From: Ruminococcaceae bacterium UBA1405
GTDB taxonomy: Bacteria; Bacillota; Clostridia; Oscillospirales; Ruminococcaceae
NCBI GenBank assembly: GCA_002305685.1
Contig: DBQB01000017.1
Coordinates: 19,767 to 83,766, forward strand
Direction of reading: 5' to 3'
DNA: 64,000 bases
Position 1 is the first letter of the stretch. Each line of letters begins with the position of its first letter. The notes beneath the pieces are model-generated. The model saw only the letters and a list, made by a program, of their open reading frames with translations. It was not told the DNA's origin and made no database searches. Below, piece by piece: positions 1 to 8,984 of this stretch. Both the position numbers and the translations under genes were made by a program.

Positions 1-522
1 ATCGGGAATGTTGCTCATAAAGAAGGTCCTTACAATGATCATGTTGTAAACGCTGATGGCCCCTGGAATCAGCAGCGCCCATCTGGTGTTGAGCAGATGC
101 AGATCCCGGACCAAAAGATAATTGGGGATCATGCCGGCGTTGAACAGCATGGTAAAGGTAAAGAGCATAATAATCGGTTTGCGGTATTTGAGATCCTTTC
201 TGGAAAGAGGATATGCCGCCAAAACCGTCATAAACACATTGATGAGGGTACCAAAAACCGTATAGAACACACTGTTTCCGTAACCAATCCAAACATCCGG
301 ATAATCTAAAACCGTTTTATAGCCCTTTAAGGTAGGGCTACTGGGAAGCAGCCAAACCTTTCCCGCAAAGATATCCATAGGATCCGAAAACGATGCGCTG
401 ACCACATAAATCAGGGGATATGCGCACAGGATGATAAAGATAAATGTAATAATTGTAATCGTTACGTTAAAAACCTTATCCGGAAAAGAATCCGAAACGG
501 GATGTCCATTCTTTTTACGCAT
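1..522 (-). CDS. Carbohydrate ABC transporter permease, LplC/YtcP type (partial)
   Basis: This gene is cut by the left edge of the window: 174 codons from the start are visible and the C-terminus is missing. The protein opens with a short basic tail and a first membrane helix at about residues 19-40, then an ASFSDP segment and LLPSSPTLKGY, which are typical of the second permease of LplABC/YtcQ-type sugar importers. It should sit in the cytoplasmic membrane and pair with the permease just upstream to form the channel for the lipoprotein-captured sugar. The ATG at 520-522 follows a GGAGGG ribosome-binding site. Its start lies 14 bp after the stop of the upstream permease, so the two genes are co-transcribed. 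The visible part ends before the EAA loop that would contact the ATPase. Confidence 0.85.
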   Translation of the reverse strand, partial: MRKKNGHPVSDSFPDKVFNVTITIITFIFIILCAYPLIYVVSASFSDPMDIFAGKVWLLPSSPTLKGYKTVLDYPDVWIGYGNSVFYTVFGTLINVFMTVLAAYPLSRKDLKYRKPIIMLFTFTMLFNAGMIPNYLLVRDLHLLNTRWALLIPGAISVYNMIIVRTFFMSNIPD

Positions 523-536
523 ATTGTTTCCCTCCT

Positions 537-1511
537 TTACCACAAGCTGGATTCTGTCAATTTGCGCGAGAGCCCATTGACCACGGTGATCAGAATGACA
601 CCAATCACAGAGTTAAACAATCCAATTGCCGTCGTATAAGAATAGTTGGGAAGCCCTGAGGTAAATGTGATATTGTACACATAGGTTTCAATTACTTCGG
701 AATAGGTCTTGTTCAAGGTGTTTTGCATCGCAAATACCTTTGTAAAGCCTACATTCATAATACGGCCCACATTCATAATCATAAGGATGATAAAGGTAGG
801 CATAATGCTGGGCAGATCAATGGAAAAGATACGACGAATCTTAGTAGCGCCGTCCACAATTGCGGCCTCATGGATTTGAGGATCGATTCCTGCCAAGGCA
901 GAGATGTAGATGATGGAGTTCCATCCGGCTTCCTGCCACACCCCTGACCAGACGTAAAGATGGCGGAAATACTGCGCTTTCCCCAAAAATTCGATTCTGG
1001 TAAATCCCAGAAGCTCAATGATATTATTGACAATACCGGTTCTGGTCGCCAACATTTGGTTCATAATGGCGACCATGATCACTACGGAGATAAAGTGGGG
1101 CGCATAGGTGATCATCTGTACTGTCTTTTTATATTTGGCATTGGTCAGATAGTTGACGCACACCGCCAAAAAAAGCGCCATAGGGGTGGAAATCAACAGA
1201 TTATACAGGCTGAGAAACAGAGTGTTTTTCATGACCAGAGGGAACTGCATCGACTTAAAGAATCGGATAAAATGGTCAAACCCAATCCATTTGCTTCCCC
1301 AGATACCCTCTGCCATCTTATAATCTTTAAAGGCAATCTGTATTCCCAACATGGGGCCATAGGCAAAAATCAACAGATAAGCCACCGGCAGTATCAACAT
1401 TACATATAGCTGCCAGTTGATATGCATTTCATTTAAAAAGCCGTTTCTTTTTTTCTTGCTTTTTCCAGTCGCTACGATATCTTCCGTATCAATCCCATTA
1501 CTTTTACTCAT
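537..1511 (-). CDS. Carbohydrate ABC transporter permease, LplB type
   Basis: This 324-residue integral membrane protein is the first permease of an LplABC-like sugar importer. It has a hydrophilic N-terminal tail of about 30 residues, then six predicted helices starting with WQLYVMLILPVAYLLIFAYGP. The EAA loop that docks on the ATPase is visible near residue 215 as EAAIVDGATKIRRIFSIDLP. Length is normal for the family (about 300-325). The ATG is preceded by an AAGGG ribosome-binding site. It lies 125 bp downstream of the solute-binding lipoprotein and just upstream of the LplC-type permease, giving the standard binding protein-LplB-LplC order. No ATPase is encoded here; such systems usually share an MsmK/UgpC-type ATPase encoded elsewhere. 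Confidence 0.9.
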   Translation of the reverse strand: MSKSNGIDTEDIVATGKSKKKRNGFLNEMHINWQLYVMLILPVAYLLIFAYGPMLGIQIAFKDYKMAEGIWGSKWIGFDHFIRFFKSMQFPLVMKNTLFLSLYNLLISTPMALFLAVCVNYLTNAKYKKTVQMITYAPHFISVVIMVAIMNQMLATRTGIVNNIIELLGFTRIEFLGKAQYFRHLYVWSGVWQEAGWNSIIYISALAGIDPQIHEAAIVDGATKIRRIFSIDLPSIMPTFIILMIMNVGRIMNVGFTKVFAMQNTLNKTYSEVIETYVYNITFTSGLPNYSYTTAIGLFNSVIGVILITVVNGLSRKLTESSLW

Positions 1512-1636
1512 ATGTATTTTCCCTTCTCAGACATGACGAATACACCAGAACCTCAAAGAAATGGGAAGCCGAACAGGATTCCCGGCCAGCTTCCCAACAT
1601 TTCTTTACCAAAACCAAAGGGAATGCGAGAATAGGT

Positions 1637-3367
1637 TTATTCCGCTGCGGTCTGCTCAAGCAGAATCTGAGCCAGTTCCGCATAGCGCTCCATACCGGAA
1701 ACCTCCAGATCTGCCAGATACTGATCCCAATCGGCATCCAGATCATAGTCACCCATAATGAAGCCGGCTCTATATTTCTCTACCGTTGTCTTCATATTGA
1801 GTTGCAGATCGGTCCACTCGGTGGCATACTCAGGAGCCGGGAAGTAGATGGCTACTCTCTTATCCAGAGCGGAATAAGGCAGATACTTGGCCTCGGACTC
1901 AGCGTTTCCGAAAACTTCCTTTCTGGAGGAAGGCAGGTTCGCCGCCCAGGAGTTGATGTAATCGGCGCTTTCATAATAAGCAGGCAGCTGGAACCAATAG
2001 CTGTTCTGCTTCTGTCCGGGAGCAACGATGTATTCATACTTGGCCTGCTCGCCGTCAATACCCAGAACGCCTTCGTCGGCTTTCTTCCAGTCAACGCCCT
2101 CTTTACCGGCGTTGACGCTGTATCCCATCTCCATCATGCCGTCAGCATCATAGAAGTAGTCGGCCCAGCGCATTGCCGCCTCAGGATACTCGCAGGCATT
2201 GGTGATCTCAAAACGCTGACCGTTCATCAGGGTTCCTCTGTCGTAAGCATACTGAACGCCCTCAGGTCCTTTGAGTACCGGGATGGCAACGAATTCTTTA
2301 TCACGTCCCTTTTCACCGTTTTCGTTGGTGAAGTGGCCCCAGTAGAATGCTGTTACAGCGCCCAGCTGATTGACCTCTCCGCCCTCGGTCAACGCCTTCA
2401 GAGCGTTTCTGTCCTGGGTGAAGGTTTCAGGAGCCAACAGGCCGTCTACCAGCAAACCATGGAGATACCGCAAACCTTCTCGGTATTCCTCGGAACCGAT
2501 GTTGCAGCGGACGGTTCCGTCCTCCAACAGTTCCAAACCATAGGTAGCTCTGTCGTAGTACAGGAAAGAGTTGAGGATGAAGCTATCTATCTCGCCATTG
2601 GCGCTGGAATCGGAACCGGCAAAGGGCACCTCGTCTTTCAGGCCGTTGCCGTTGGGGTCCTGATCCCGGAACGCTTCCAGCACTGTGCGGAATTCCTCGG
2701 TGGTGGTGGGCATATCCAGGCCCAGGGTGTCCAACCAAGGCTGATAGATCCACGCACGTTTGGGCATACTCTCATTGAAGCTATCCACCAAACGGTTGAG
2801 CGCATAGACATGGCCATCTGGCGTCAAAGAAGAATCTCTGGCCATCTGCACTTCCTCATACACCTTTTTGATGTTGGGCGCATAATCATCAAAGTATGGA
2901 TCCAAAGGAATAATCAGTCCCTGATCCGCATAGGACAACAGTTCCGCCGCAGACATGGAACCACCCATAAGGATATCGGGCAGATCTCCGGAAGCCATAA
3001 TCAGCGGTACCTTTTCTTGGACGACATTGCTGCCACCAACAATGACGTTCCAGTCGATATGAATGTTGGTGAGCTCTTCATACCAAGCGGTGAATCCATT
3101 GGTTTCCAGATCTTCGATGATGGTACCATCGTTTCCGACTACCACTTCCAAGGAAATCTTTTCATTTACAATCGGATATTCCCCGGGAGGATTCACATAA
3201 GAACCGTCTGTGCTGTCTGTCTGTGTACTTGAGGAACCCGCGGAAGCAGAATCTGCGGTACTTCCCGCGCTGGAATCACCAGAACTGCTGGTGGAACTGG
3301 AACAGCCGACAACCGAAACTGCCATCATTACAGCAAGTACCATTGCCAATGTTCTTTTCATATTCAA
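1637..3367 (-). CDS. Extracellular solute-binding lipoprotein of sugar ABC transporter (LipO/YtcQ type)
   Basis: This 576-residue protein is the likely sugar-capturing lipoprotein of the adjacent LplB/LplC importer. The N-terminus is a signal peptide with a lipobox (VVGCSS, Cys at about residue 22). A Ser/Thr/Gly-rich linker of about 30 residues follows, then a large periplasmic-binding-type domain of the family 1 solute-binding class. The long size (over 500 residues) is characteristic of the YtcQ/LipO group, often linked to complex oligosaccharides. A TTG at 3365-3367 lies 6 nt after AGGAGGG; the ATG at 3361 is an alternative start with 12-nt spacing. The gene heads the transport operon. 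The neighbouring membrane AraC sensor is the likely regulator. The ligand cannot be read from sequence. Confidence 0.88.
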   Translation of the reverse strand: MNMKRTLAMVLAVMMAVSVVGCSSSTSSSGDSSAGSTADSASAGSSSTQTDSTDGSYVNPPGEYPIVNEKISLEVVVGNDGTIIEDLETNGFTAWYEELTNIHIDWNVIVGGSNVVQEKVPLIMASGDLPDILMGGSMSAAELLSYADQGLIIPLDPYFDDYAPNIKKVYEEVQMARDSSLTPDGHVYALNRLVDSFNESMPKRAWIYQPWLDTLGLDMPTTTEEFRTVLEAFRDQDPNGNGLKDEVPFAGSDSSANGEIDSFILNSFLYYDRATYGLELLEDGTVRCNIGSEEYREGLRYLHGLLVDGLLAPETFTQDRNALKALTEGGEVNQLGAVTAFYWGHFTNENGEKGRDKEFVAIPVLKGPEGVQYAYDRGTLMNGQRFEITNACEYPEAAMRWADYFYDADGMMEMGYSVNAGKEGVDWKKADEGVLGIDGEQAKYEYIVAPGQKQNSYWFQLPAYYESADYINSWAANLPSSRKEVFGNAESEAKYLPYSALDKRVAIYFPAPEYATEWTDLQLNMKTTVEKYRAGFIMGDYDLDADWDQYLADLEVSGMERYAELAQILLEQTAAE

Positions 3368-3717
3368 GACAAGCCCTCCTTTAATCTTTTGCCGGATTCT
3401 CGTTGCTGGTTCTTTTCACAATCTGCTCTGTTCTCCAACAGCAACTCTGTCCGGCTTTCTGAATTCAGTTTATACGATTGGTTCACATTCCGTAAAGAAA
3501 CAGTTCATAATATCTGCGTAACCATCGTAATTACCATCGAAAAACAGCGATGTTATCAAGAAAATTTGCGAAGGTACCATAGAAATGATAAGGTACATTC
3601 TCTATCTTCAAACCTGTTCCACACGCTGCTCCATCCCCTGACGCCAAAAATATAGGGCCGAAGCCGTCTATTTTATCTCTGACAGACAATATCGTTCCGC
3701 TAAAAATACCATATATA
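3368..3717. other. Intergenic region upstream of the solute-binding operon
   Basis: No gene is supported here. On the minus strand the stretch contains the AAAGGAGGG ribosome-binding site (3376-3384) and a weak candidate promoter, -10 TATAAA (plus 3469-3474) with -35 TTTACG (plus 3491-3496), spacing 16. Short direct repeats of AAGGTAC occur near 3571-3596. An operator for the neighbouring AraC-type protein is expected here but no clear repeat pair was recognised. Confidence 0.35.
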
Positions 3718-3759
3718 CACAAAGAAAGGAGTTCCACCCTCGGAGCTCCTTTCTTTGTG
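3718..3759 (-). terminator. Hairpin downstream of AraC-type sensor gene
   Basis: A perfect 14-bp inverted repeat (3718-3731 with 3746-3759) and 14-nt loop lies 18 bp after the stop of the AraC-type sensor. The T-tract on the minus strand is poor (TATATATGGTATTTTT), so it may be an inefficient terminator or only an mRNA 3' stabiliser. Confidence 0.5.
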
Positions 3760-3776
3760 TGCAAACAACATAAATA

Positions 3777-6066
3777 TCAATTTAACATACGGTAATCGGT
3801 AGGAAGAATCCCTGTTACCCGCTTAAAAGCCCTGCGAAATGCATGAGGGCTGTAATAACCCGATTTTTGCGAAATATCCGCAATGGTCAGGTTGGTATCC
3901 CGAAGAAGCGAACAGGCCGTTTCAATCCGAAGCTGTTCCAGATAATCGGAAAAGGTGCTTCCCATATTTGCTTTAAAAAGTTGTGATATATAAATCTCAG
4001 AAAAATCGAAGTGATCCGCCAGCACCGACAATCCAAAAGCAGGATCGGTATAGTGCTCTTTCATGTATGCTGTAAACTGAGGTTTCATATTGGCACTGCG
4101 AGATCTCTGACGAGGCTTAACGCAGTATCCAATAAACATAAGTGTGTCCTCATAAGCACTCAGCAACCGGTCTGGGGATAAAATATTTTGATGCTTCTTG
4201 ATTTCCTTAATATTTTGAATGATGCGGTCTGTGATCTCCGTACTCAAAGATTCACTAAGCTGGGAGATAAGTTTAAATATAACGCCATTGAGCTCGTCAT
4301 AAAGTCTTGTCACCATCAGATCCGGAATTTTATTCTCTTCAAAGTTTTGATTATATATAATTTGCATCAGCTTGTGAATTTCCTCGGTATTCCCTTTGGA
4401 TGCCGCTGCAATCAATCGCTGCTCAATCTGAATGGGAAAATGATATCCAAAATCTTTTCCTTGTGCATGCTGCCAAATGATGGTGCTGTTGGGTTCCACA
4501 ATGCCGCTGTCCAAAAGATCTTTTGCGATAAAGTAAGAGTAGTACACATCCGAGAGTGAGTCCTGAAAAACACCGGCAGCAAATTTCAGCATCACCTTGC
4601 CATCCTCGGTCAAATCGGTAAAGATATCATTGGCATAAGATTCCAGTTGCTGCCGGTTAACGGTACTGCTCACCTCGTCACAAGCAATCAACATGGCGCA
4701 GACATTTCCCGTTAAGTCCACAAAATAACCGCGAAGATGGCCATACCGTTTTTCGTAACCGCGCAGCCGTTCTTTGATAATGCTGGCTTCCAACAAGGAA
4801 CGCAGCGAATCGGTGCCGGGAAGACTGATGATTTCAATCACCAACACATTGAAAACCTTTCCGGTGATATCCTCCAGCATCATATCTCCCTGGCCTTCAT
4901 TGGCAATCAGCTCGCCCATCAAAAGTCGTTTTCTCTGCTCCGCCCGTATAAAAGGCAGATTGGATTCGATGACCTTTTGGGCACGTTTATCGCTGGCGAT
5001 CAGGTTGGAGATCGCTGCGTGTAAGCTGTTGACCCCTTCGGGGCGATAATCTGAGAAATTGCTCTCCAACAGGGACATAATATCTTCCAACGGACGAGAA
5101 TTTTTGGAAGAAAAAAGGATCGCCAGTACCAACGCCACCAGAAGAGACAAAATAACCAATGCGAGATACTGATATTGTATCTTTTTCGCTTCTGCCAATA
5201 CGCTTTCGGCCGGGGTCAGCGCCATAAAACACAGCCCACTGTTGGGCGCAATATAAGAAGCGCAAAGGTAGCGTTCTCCCTGTAAATATACATCCTGATG
5301 GGGAACCATCTGTAAACGGGAAAGCTCACCAGGATTGGAAAGCGCCGTCTGATTATTGCTATATAAAACGTTTCCCTGAGAATCCGCAACATAAATGTAG
5401 CAGTTTTCATCTAAAGTCCTCTGAAAAAAAATAATCCAACCGCTCTTTAGAGATGATGGTAAACATAATGGCGCTGGGATTGCGGGAACCGACCGGCATA
5501 CTGCGTACGTGGTATAGATTTTGAGCATTGCGGTAAATTCCATCTTCATCGTAACTTCCGCCGATCAACAAATCATAGTGGTTTTCACGGATGATAGAAT
5601 CCCACAGCGTTTCAGAAATATCTTCATGGTTGATGAAATAATCATAAAACAGCGAATAGCGAAAGGTACTGGAGGCGGAGATTACCACATCCTGTTTGGG
5701 TATAATCAGATAGGTCTTAGGTTCTCCGGTATCCACCTGAGGCATAAAATCATAAATGGTCTTGATCTCGCTGAATTTTTCTTTTTCATACAGGGTTTGT
5801 GAATTGATCACCTTATCAATTTGGGTATTGGAGGAAAATGTGTAGAATGTGGAGTCGATATTGACGATATCCTGATCGAGAGAGACTGCACTTTGTTCCA
5901 ACATCGTTTTATAACTCTCAACGGTGATCTGCTCAATCACACGGCAAAACTGAAAGTATAAAAATGTTACTAAAATACTAGATATAATTAAAATGGTAAT
6001 ATAGGAAACAAAAAACTTATGGAATATTTTACTGTCCCTGCGAAAAAACTCTTTCCAATATACCAT
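3777..6066 (-). pseudogene. Membrane-bound AraC-family transcriptional regulator, split by a frameshift
   Basis: Two adjacent frames together encode one regulator of about 755 residues. The first part (6066 to 5407) has helix FFVSYITILIISSILVTFLYF (about residues 18-38) and the start of an extracellular Cache-like sensor. The second part (from about 5430 to 3777) continues the sensor, a second helix (YLALVILSLLVALVLAILF), a linker region and a C-terminal AraC helix-turn-helix of about 100 residues. The break is at a run of eight A (plus 5424-5431); seven would restore RLDYFF-QRTLDE. The native N-terminus is the ATG at 6066, with AGGAGG upstream; the open frame of the second piece upstream to 5549 is not native coding. 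Such regulators sit beside LplABC transporters and activate them. The break could be a true mutation, an assembly error or slippage. Confidence 0.8.
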
Positions 6067-6296
6067 AATACGCCTCCTACATACCCACTCTACTTGTCAC
6101 ACAAGTTTATTTATCCAAACGAATATCTTTTCTCCAACTATGTTATCACATTCTATTTACAATTTCAAGAAATCTATATACAACTATAACAAAACAAATG
6201 ATTTTAACGGACTGTATTATGTGTAATTATTCGATAAAAATATGCAGCTATATACATTTATCACTGAAGCACTTTCATATTCTGAAAAATATTTGT

Positions 6297-6325
6297 TTGC
6301 ATTTACTCTATCGCTACGTTATAAT
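6297..6325 (+). promoter_or_regulatory. Sigma-A-type promoter of the class II aldolase gene
   Basis: TTGCAT at 6297-6302 and a perfect TATAAT at 6320-6325 are separated by 17 bp. The predicted start near 6332 gives a leader of about 78 nt. Confidence 0.75.
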
Positions 6326-6340
6326 AAAAGTAAGGCAAAC

Positions 6341-6374
6341 CTACCCAAAAAGGTCAAAAAGGCAATTTGGGTAG
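6341..6374 (+). promoter_or_regulatory. Inverted repeat in the aldolase leader (possible operator)
   Basis: The arms CTACCCAAA (6341-6349) and TTTGGGTAG (6366-6374) are perfect 9-bp complements with a 16-nt spacer. They begin about 9 nt after the predicted transcription start and end 20 nt before the ribosome-binding site. Placement suits a repressor operator; an mRNA hairpin is the alternative. Confidence 0.5.
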
Positions 6375-6409
6375 ACGTCGCCAATTTCTAAAAAAGGAGG
6401 ATTTGTCTC

Positions 6410-7699
6410 ATGAATATGAATATGATGCATCCGGCTGACCAGCTGGTCATGATTATGGAACGTATTTACGGATACGGAATGACCACCATGTCCGGCGGAA
6501 ATCTTTCCATCTTAGATGACAACGGCGATATCTGGATCACACCGGGAAGCATCGATAAAGGTAACCTAACCCGCAACGACATCGTGTGCATCAAAGCCGA
6601 CGGAACCATACAGGGTATACATAAACCGTCCTCGGAGTATCCGTTCCATCAAAAGATCTATCAGATGCGTCCTGATCTGCGGGCTGTGCTCCATGCACAT
6701 CCTCCGGCACTGGTGGCCTACTCCATCGTTCGCAAGATTCCCAACACCAGCATCATCCCCAACGTGAAGTTCACCTGCGGCGATATCACCATCGCCAAAT
6801 ATGGATTGCCCGGAAGTACGGATCTGGGAGAGAAGATTGCGGAGGAGTTCAAAAAAGGGTTCAACACCGTTGTGCTGGAAAATCACGGCGTTGTAGTTGG
6901 AGCAAATTCCATGTCCGATGCTTTCAAATCCTTTGAGACGCTGGATTTCTGTGCCCGTTTGGAAATTGAGGCTACCCGTATCGGAAAGCCCACCTCCCTG
7001 TCGGATGAGCAGATTACCTGGTATAAAAACAAACAAGTACTCAAAATGGACGAGTTTATCGCCAACAAGATTTCCAGCGAGGAAAAGGCCGCCCGCCGGG
7101 ATATGTGCAATCTGATTCATCGCGCTTATCACCAGGAACTGTTCACCAGCACCCAGGGAACCTATTCCCAGCGCTTGGATAACGACAGCTTTATCATCAA
7201 CCCTCACGGCAAGGATAGAAAATATCTGGAGCCCGAGGATCTGGTGCGCATCAACGGGGAGTATAAGGAATTGGGAAAGGAACCCAGCCGTTCGGTAGAG
7301 CTGCACCGTGAGATCTATAAACAGCATCCCCACGTCAATTCTATCATTCTGGCCCATCCGCCGAACATTATGGCTTTTGTGGTTTCGGACCAGATGTTGG
7401 ACTCCAAAACCATTCCTGAAAGCTACATTCTGATGCGGGATATTCCCAAACTGGAATTTGGTTCCATCTATCTCAAGCCCAAGGAGACGGCAGCCGTCTT
7501 TGACGAGAGTACCCCCATCGCCATGGTGCAAAACGACTGCGTCATCGTCACCGGAAGCAGTATGCTCAACGCCTACGACCGGTTGGAGGTGGCTGAGTAT
7601 TCGGCTAAGGCCATCATCGCCTCCAAGGAACTGGGAGAGATCGTCTCCATCAACCAGCAGGAGATCGATGACATCAAGGTGGCTTTCCATCTGAAATAA
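6410..7699 (+). CDS. Tandem class II aldolase/adducin-family protein with degenerate second domain
   Basis: This 429-residue protein consists of two class II aldolase domains (about residues 5-210 and 225-425). The first keeps the zinc site and catalytic acid of fuculose/ribulose-phosphate aldolases: E76, H95 and H97 (in HAHPP) and H159 (in ENHG). In the second domain the matching positions read Ser, Leu-Ala-His and NDC, so the zinc triad and acid are lost and it is probably structural or regulatory. Family members cleave or epimerise sugar phosphates such as L-fuculose 1-phosphate, which would fit the fucosidases nearby, but the substrate is inferred. The ATG follows AAAGGAGG. It is monocistronic, with its own promoter and a strong terminator. 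Confidence 0.85.
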   Translation: MNMNMMHPADQLVMIMERIYGYGMTTMSGGNLSILDDNGDIWITPGSIDKGNLTRNDIVCIKADGTIQGIHKPSSEYPFHQKIYQMRPDLRAVLHAHPPALVAYSIVRKIPNTSIIPNVKFTCGDITIAKYGLPGSTDLGEKIAEEFKKGFNTVVLENHGVVVGANSMSDAFKSFETLDFCARLEIEATRIGKPTSLSDEQITWYKNKQVLKMDEFIANKISSEEKAARRDMCNLIHRAYHQELFTSTQGTYSQRLDNDSFIINPHGKDRKYLEPEDLVRINGEYKELGKEPSRSVELHREIYKQHPHVNSIILAHPPNIMAFVVSDQMLDSKTIPESYILMRDIPKLEFGSIYLKPKETAAVFDESTPIAMVQNDCVIVTGSSMLNAYDRLEVAEYSAKAIIASKELGEIVSINQQEIDDIKVAFHLK

Positions 7700-7730
7700 T
7701 TGAGGCTCTCAAAACGTCGCTTCTTTGAAA

Positions 7731-7767
7731 AAAATATCCCGCCTGTCAAAAGCAGGCGGGATATTTT
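7731..7767. terminator. Bidirectional intrinsic terminator
   Basis: A 15-bp perfect stem (7731-7745 with 7753-7767), 7-nt loop, flanked by A-rich sequence on the left and T-rich on the right. It serves the aldolase gene (plus) and uxuA (minus), which converge here. Confidence 0.9.
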
Positions 7768-7806
7768 TTAAAGCAAACCAAAACCGCAACAAAAACGCTT
7801 TCCATT

Positions 7807-8889
7807 TTACTTTTTGGCGTTTCCCTTGCAGATGGCTTCCCAAAGGCCGTTGAGATAGCAGGCTCCCAGCGCGCGGTCGTACAGGCCATAACCGGGACGG
7901 CCCACCTCATCCCAGATCATCCGGCCATGGTCGGGACGGATATAGGTATCCGGACAGGTATCGTACACCGCTTTCATGATCTCGTACAGATCCAGATCAC
8001 CAGTCTCAGACAGATGCGCCGCTTCCCGGAATTTATGATACCCCAGATATTTCACATTGCGCACATGGAGACATCCGATGCGGTTCATCTCTCCAAAATG
8101 ACGGATGATCGCGGGAATGTCGTTGTCCGGATTGGAGCCCAGGGAGCCGGTGCACAGGCATACGGTGTTGTAGGGGGAATCGTGCAGTTTGATGATCTTG
8201 TCATAGTCCTCCTGGCTGTGGGCAATCCGGGGAAGGCCAAAGATCGGCCAGGCGGGATCGTCGGGATGGCAGGCCATCACAACGCCGCATTCCTCACAGG
8301 TGGGGATGATACCATCCAGAAAATATTTATAGTTGGCCCGCAGGTCATCCGGTGTGATGGTTTCATACCGTTTGAGGGTACTCTCCAGCTCCGCCAGCCG
8401 CTCAGGTTCCCATCCAGGCAGGGAGAAGCCATTGCAGTTGTCGATGGTGTTGCGCACCAAATCCACGGGGGTCATATCTCCCAGCTCCGCCTCGTCAAAA
8501 TACAGGCTGTTGGAGCCGTCCTCCGGGATTTCCCGAGCCAGATCGGTGCGAAGCCAGTCAAACACCGGCATAAAATTGTATACAATCACCTTCACCCCAT
8601 ATTTGGCCAAATTACGGATGGTCTGGCAATAATTTTCGATATAGCGATCTCGCGTGGGGAGTCCCATCTTGATGTCCTCATGTACATTGACCGACTCGAT
8701 CACTTCGCACTCCAGTCCGGCTGCGTGTACCTCGTCGATATAGGATTTAATCTCCTCCTCGCTCCACACATCCCCCGCTGCTTTGTAATCCAGAAATCCC
8801 ATAATGCCGGACATACCTGGAATCTGTTTGATCTGCTTGAGGGATACGCTGTCGCTGTTGGAACCATACCAACGGAATGTCATCTTCAT
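7807..8889 (-). CDS. uxuA: Mannonate dehydratase
   Basis: This 360-residue enzyme dehydrates D-mannonate to 2-keto-3-deoxy-D-gluconate in the cytoplasmic hexuronate pathway. The N-terminal MTFRWYG, the CHPDDP metal motif, the CTGSLGSNPDND segment, HVRN and the C-terminal RPDHGR are diagnostic of UxuA. The ATG at 8887-8889 lies 8 nt after GGGAGG; an in-frame ATG at 8958 has no ribosome-binding site and would add 23 unrelated residues, so I set the start at 8889. It is the second gene after the beta-propeller glycosidase, 95 bp downstream and probably in the same operon. Its presence shows that a uronic acid is among the sugars released. No uxaC, uxuB, kdgK or kdgA was found in the window. Confidence 0.93.
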   Translation of the reverse strand: MKMTFRWYGSNSDSVSLKQIKQIPGMSGIMGFLDYKAAGDVWSEEEIKSYIDEVHAAGLECEVIESVNVHEDIKMGLPTRDRYIENYCQTIRNLAKYGVKVIVYNFMPVFDWLRTDLAREIPEDGSNSLYFDEAELGDMTPVDLVRNTIDNCNGFSLPGWEPERLAELESTLKRYETITPDDLRANYKYFLDGIIPTCEECGVVMACHPDDPAWPIFGLPRIAHSQEDYDKIIKLHDSPYNTVCLCTGSLGSNPDNDIPAIIRHFGEMNRIGCLHVRNVKYLGYHKFREAAHLSETGDLDLYEIMKAVYDTCPDTYIRPDHGRMIWDEVGRPGYGLYDRALGACYLNGLWEAICKGNAKK

Positions 8890-8984
8890 ATGTATTGCCT
8901 CCCGGTTACAAAAATTATAGAGAACAGCCGCAACATTTTTTGCTCCGGCAGTATCCATCCGTAATCCAATAGAGTTTTATCGCA

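Larger units (their letters stand above)
6067..6409. other. AT-rich divergent regulatory region
   Basis: The 343 bp between the AraC-type sensor (minus) and the class II aldolase (plus) are much richer in A+T than the flanking genes and hold no gene. The aldolase promoter and an inverted repeat at its right end are listed separately. No confident promoter for the sensor gene was found. Confidence 0.4.

Noticed and set aside
3777..5549. Second piece of the AraC-type gene as an independent protein starting at 5549
   Set aside because: The first 40 codons read out of frame through the sensor coding sequence of the upstream piece, and no ribosome-binding site precedes them.
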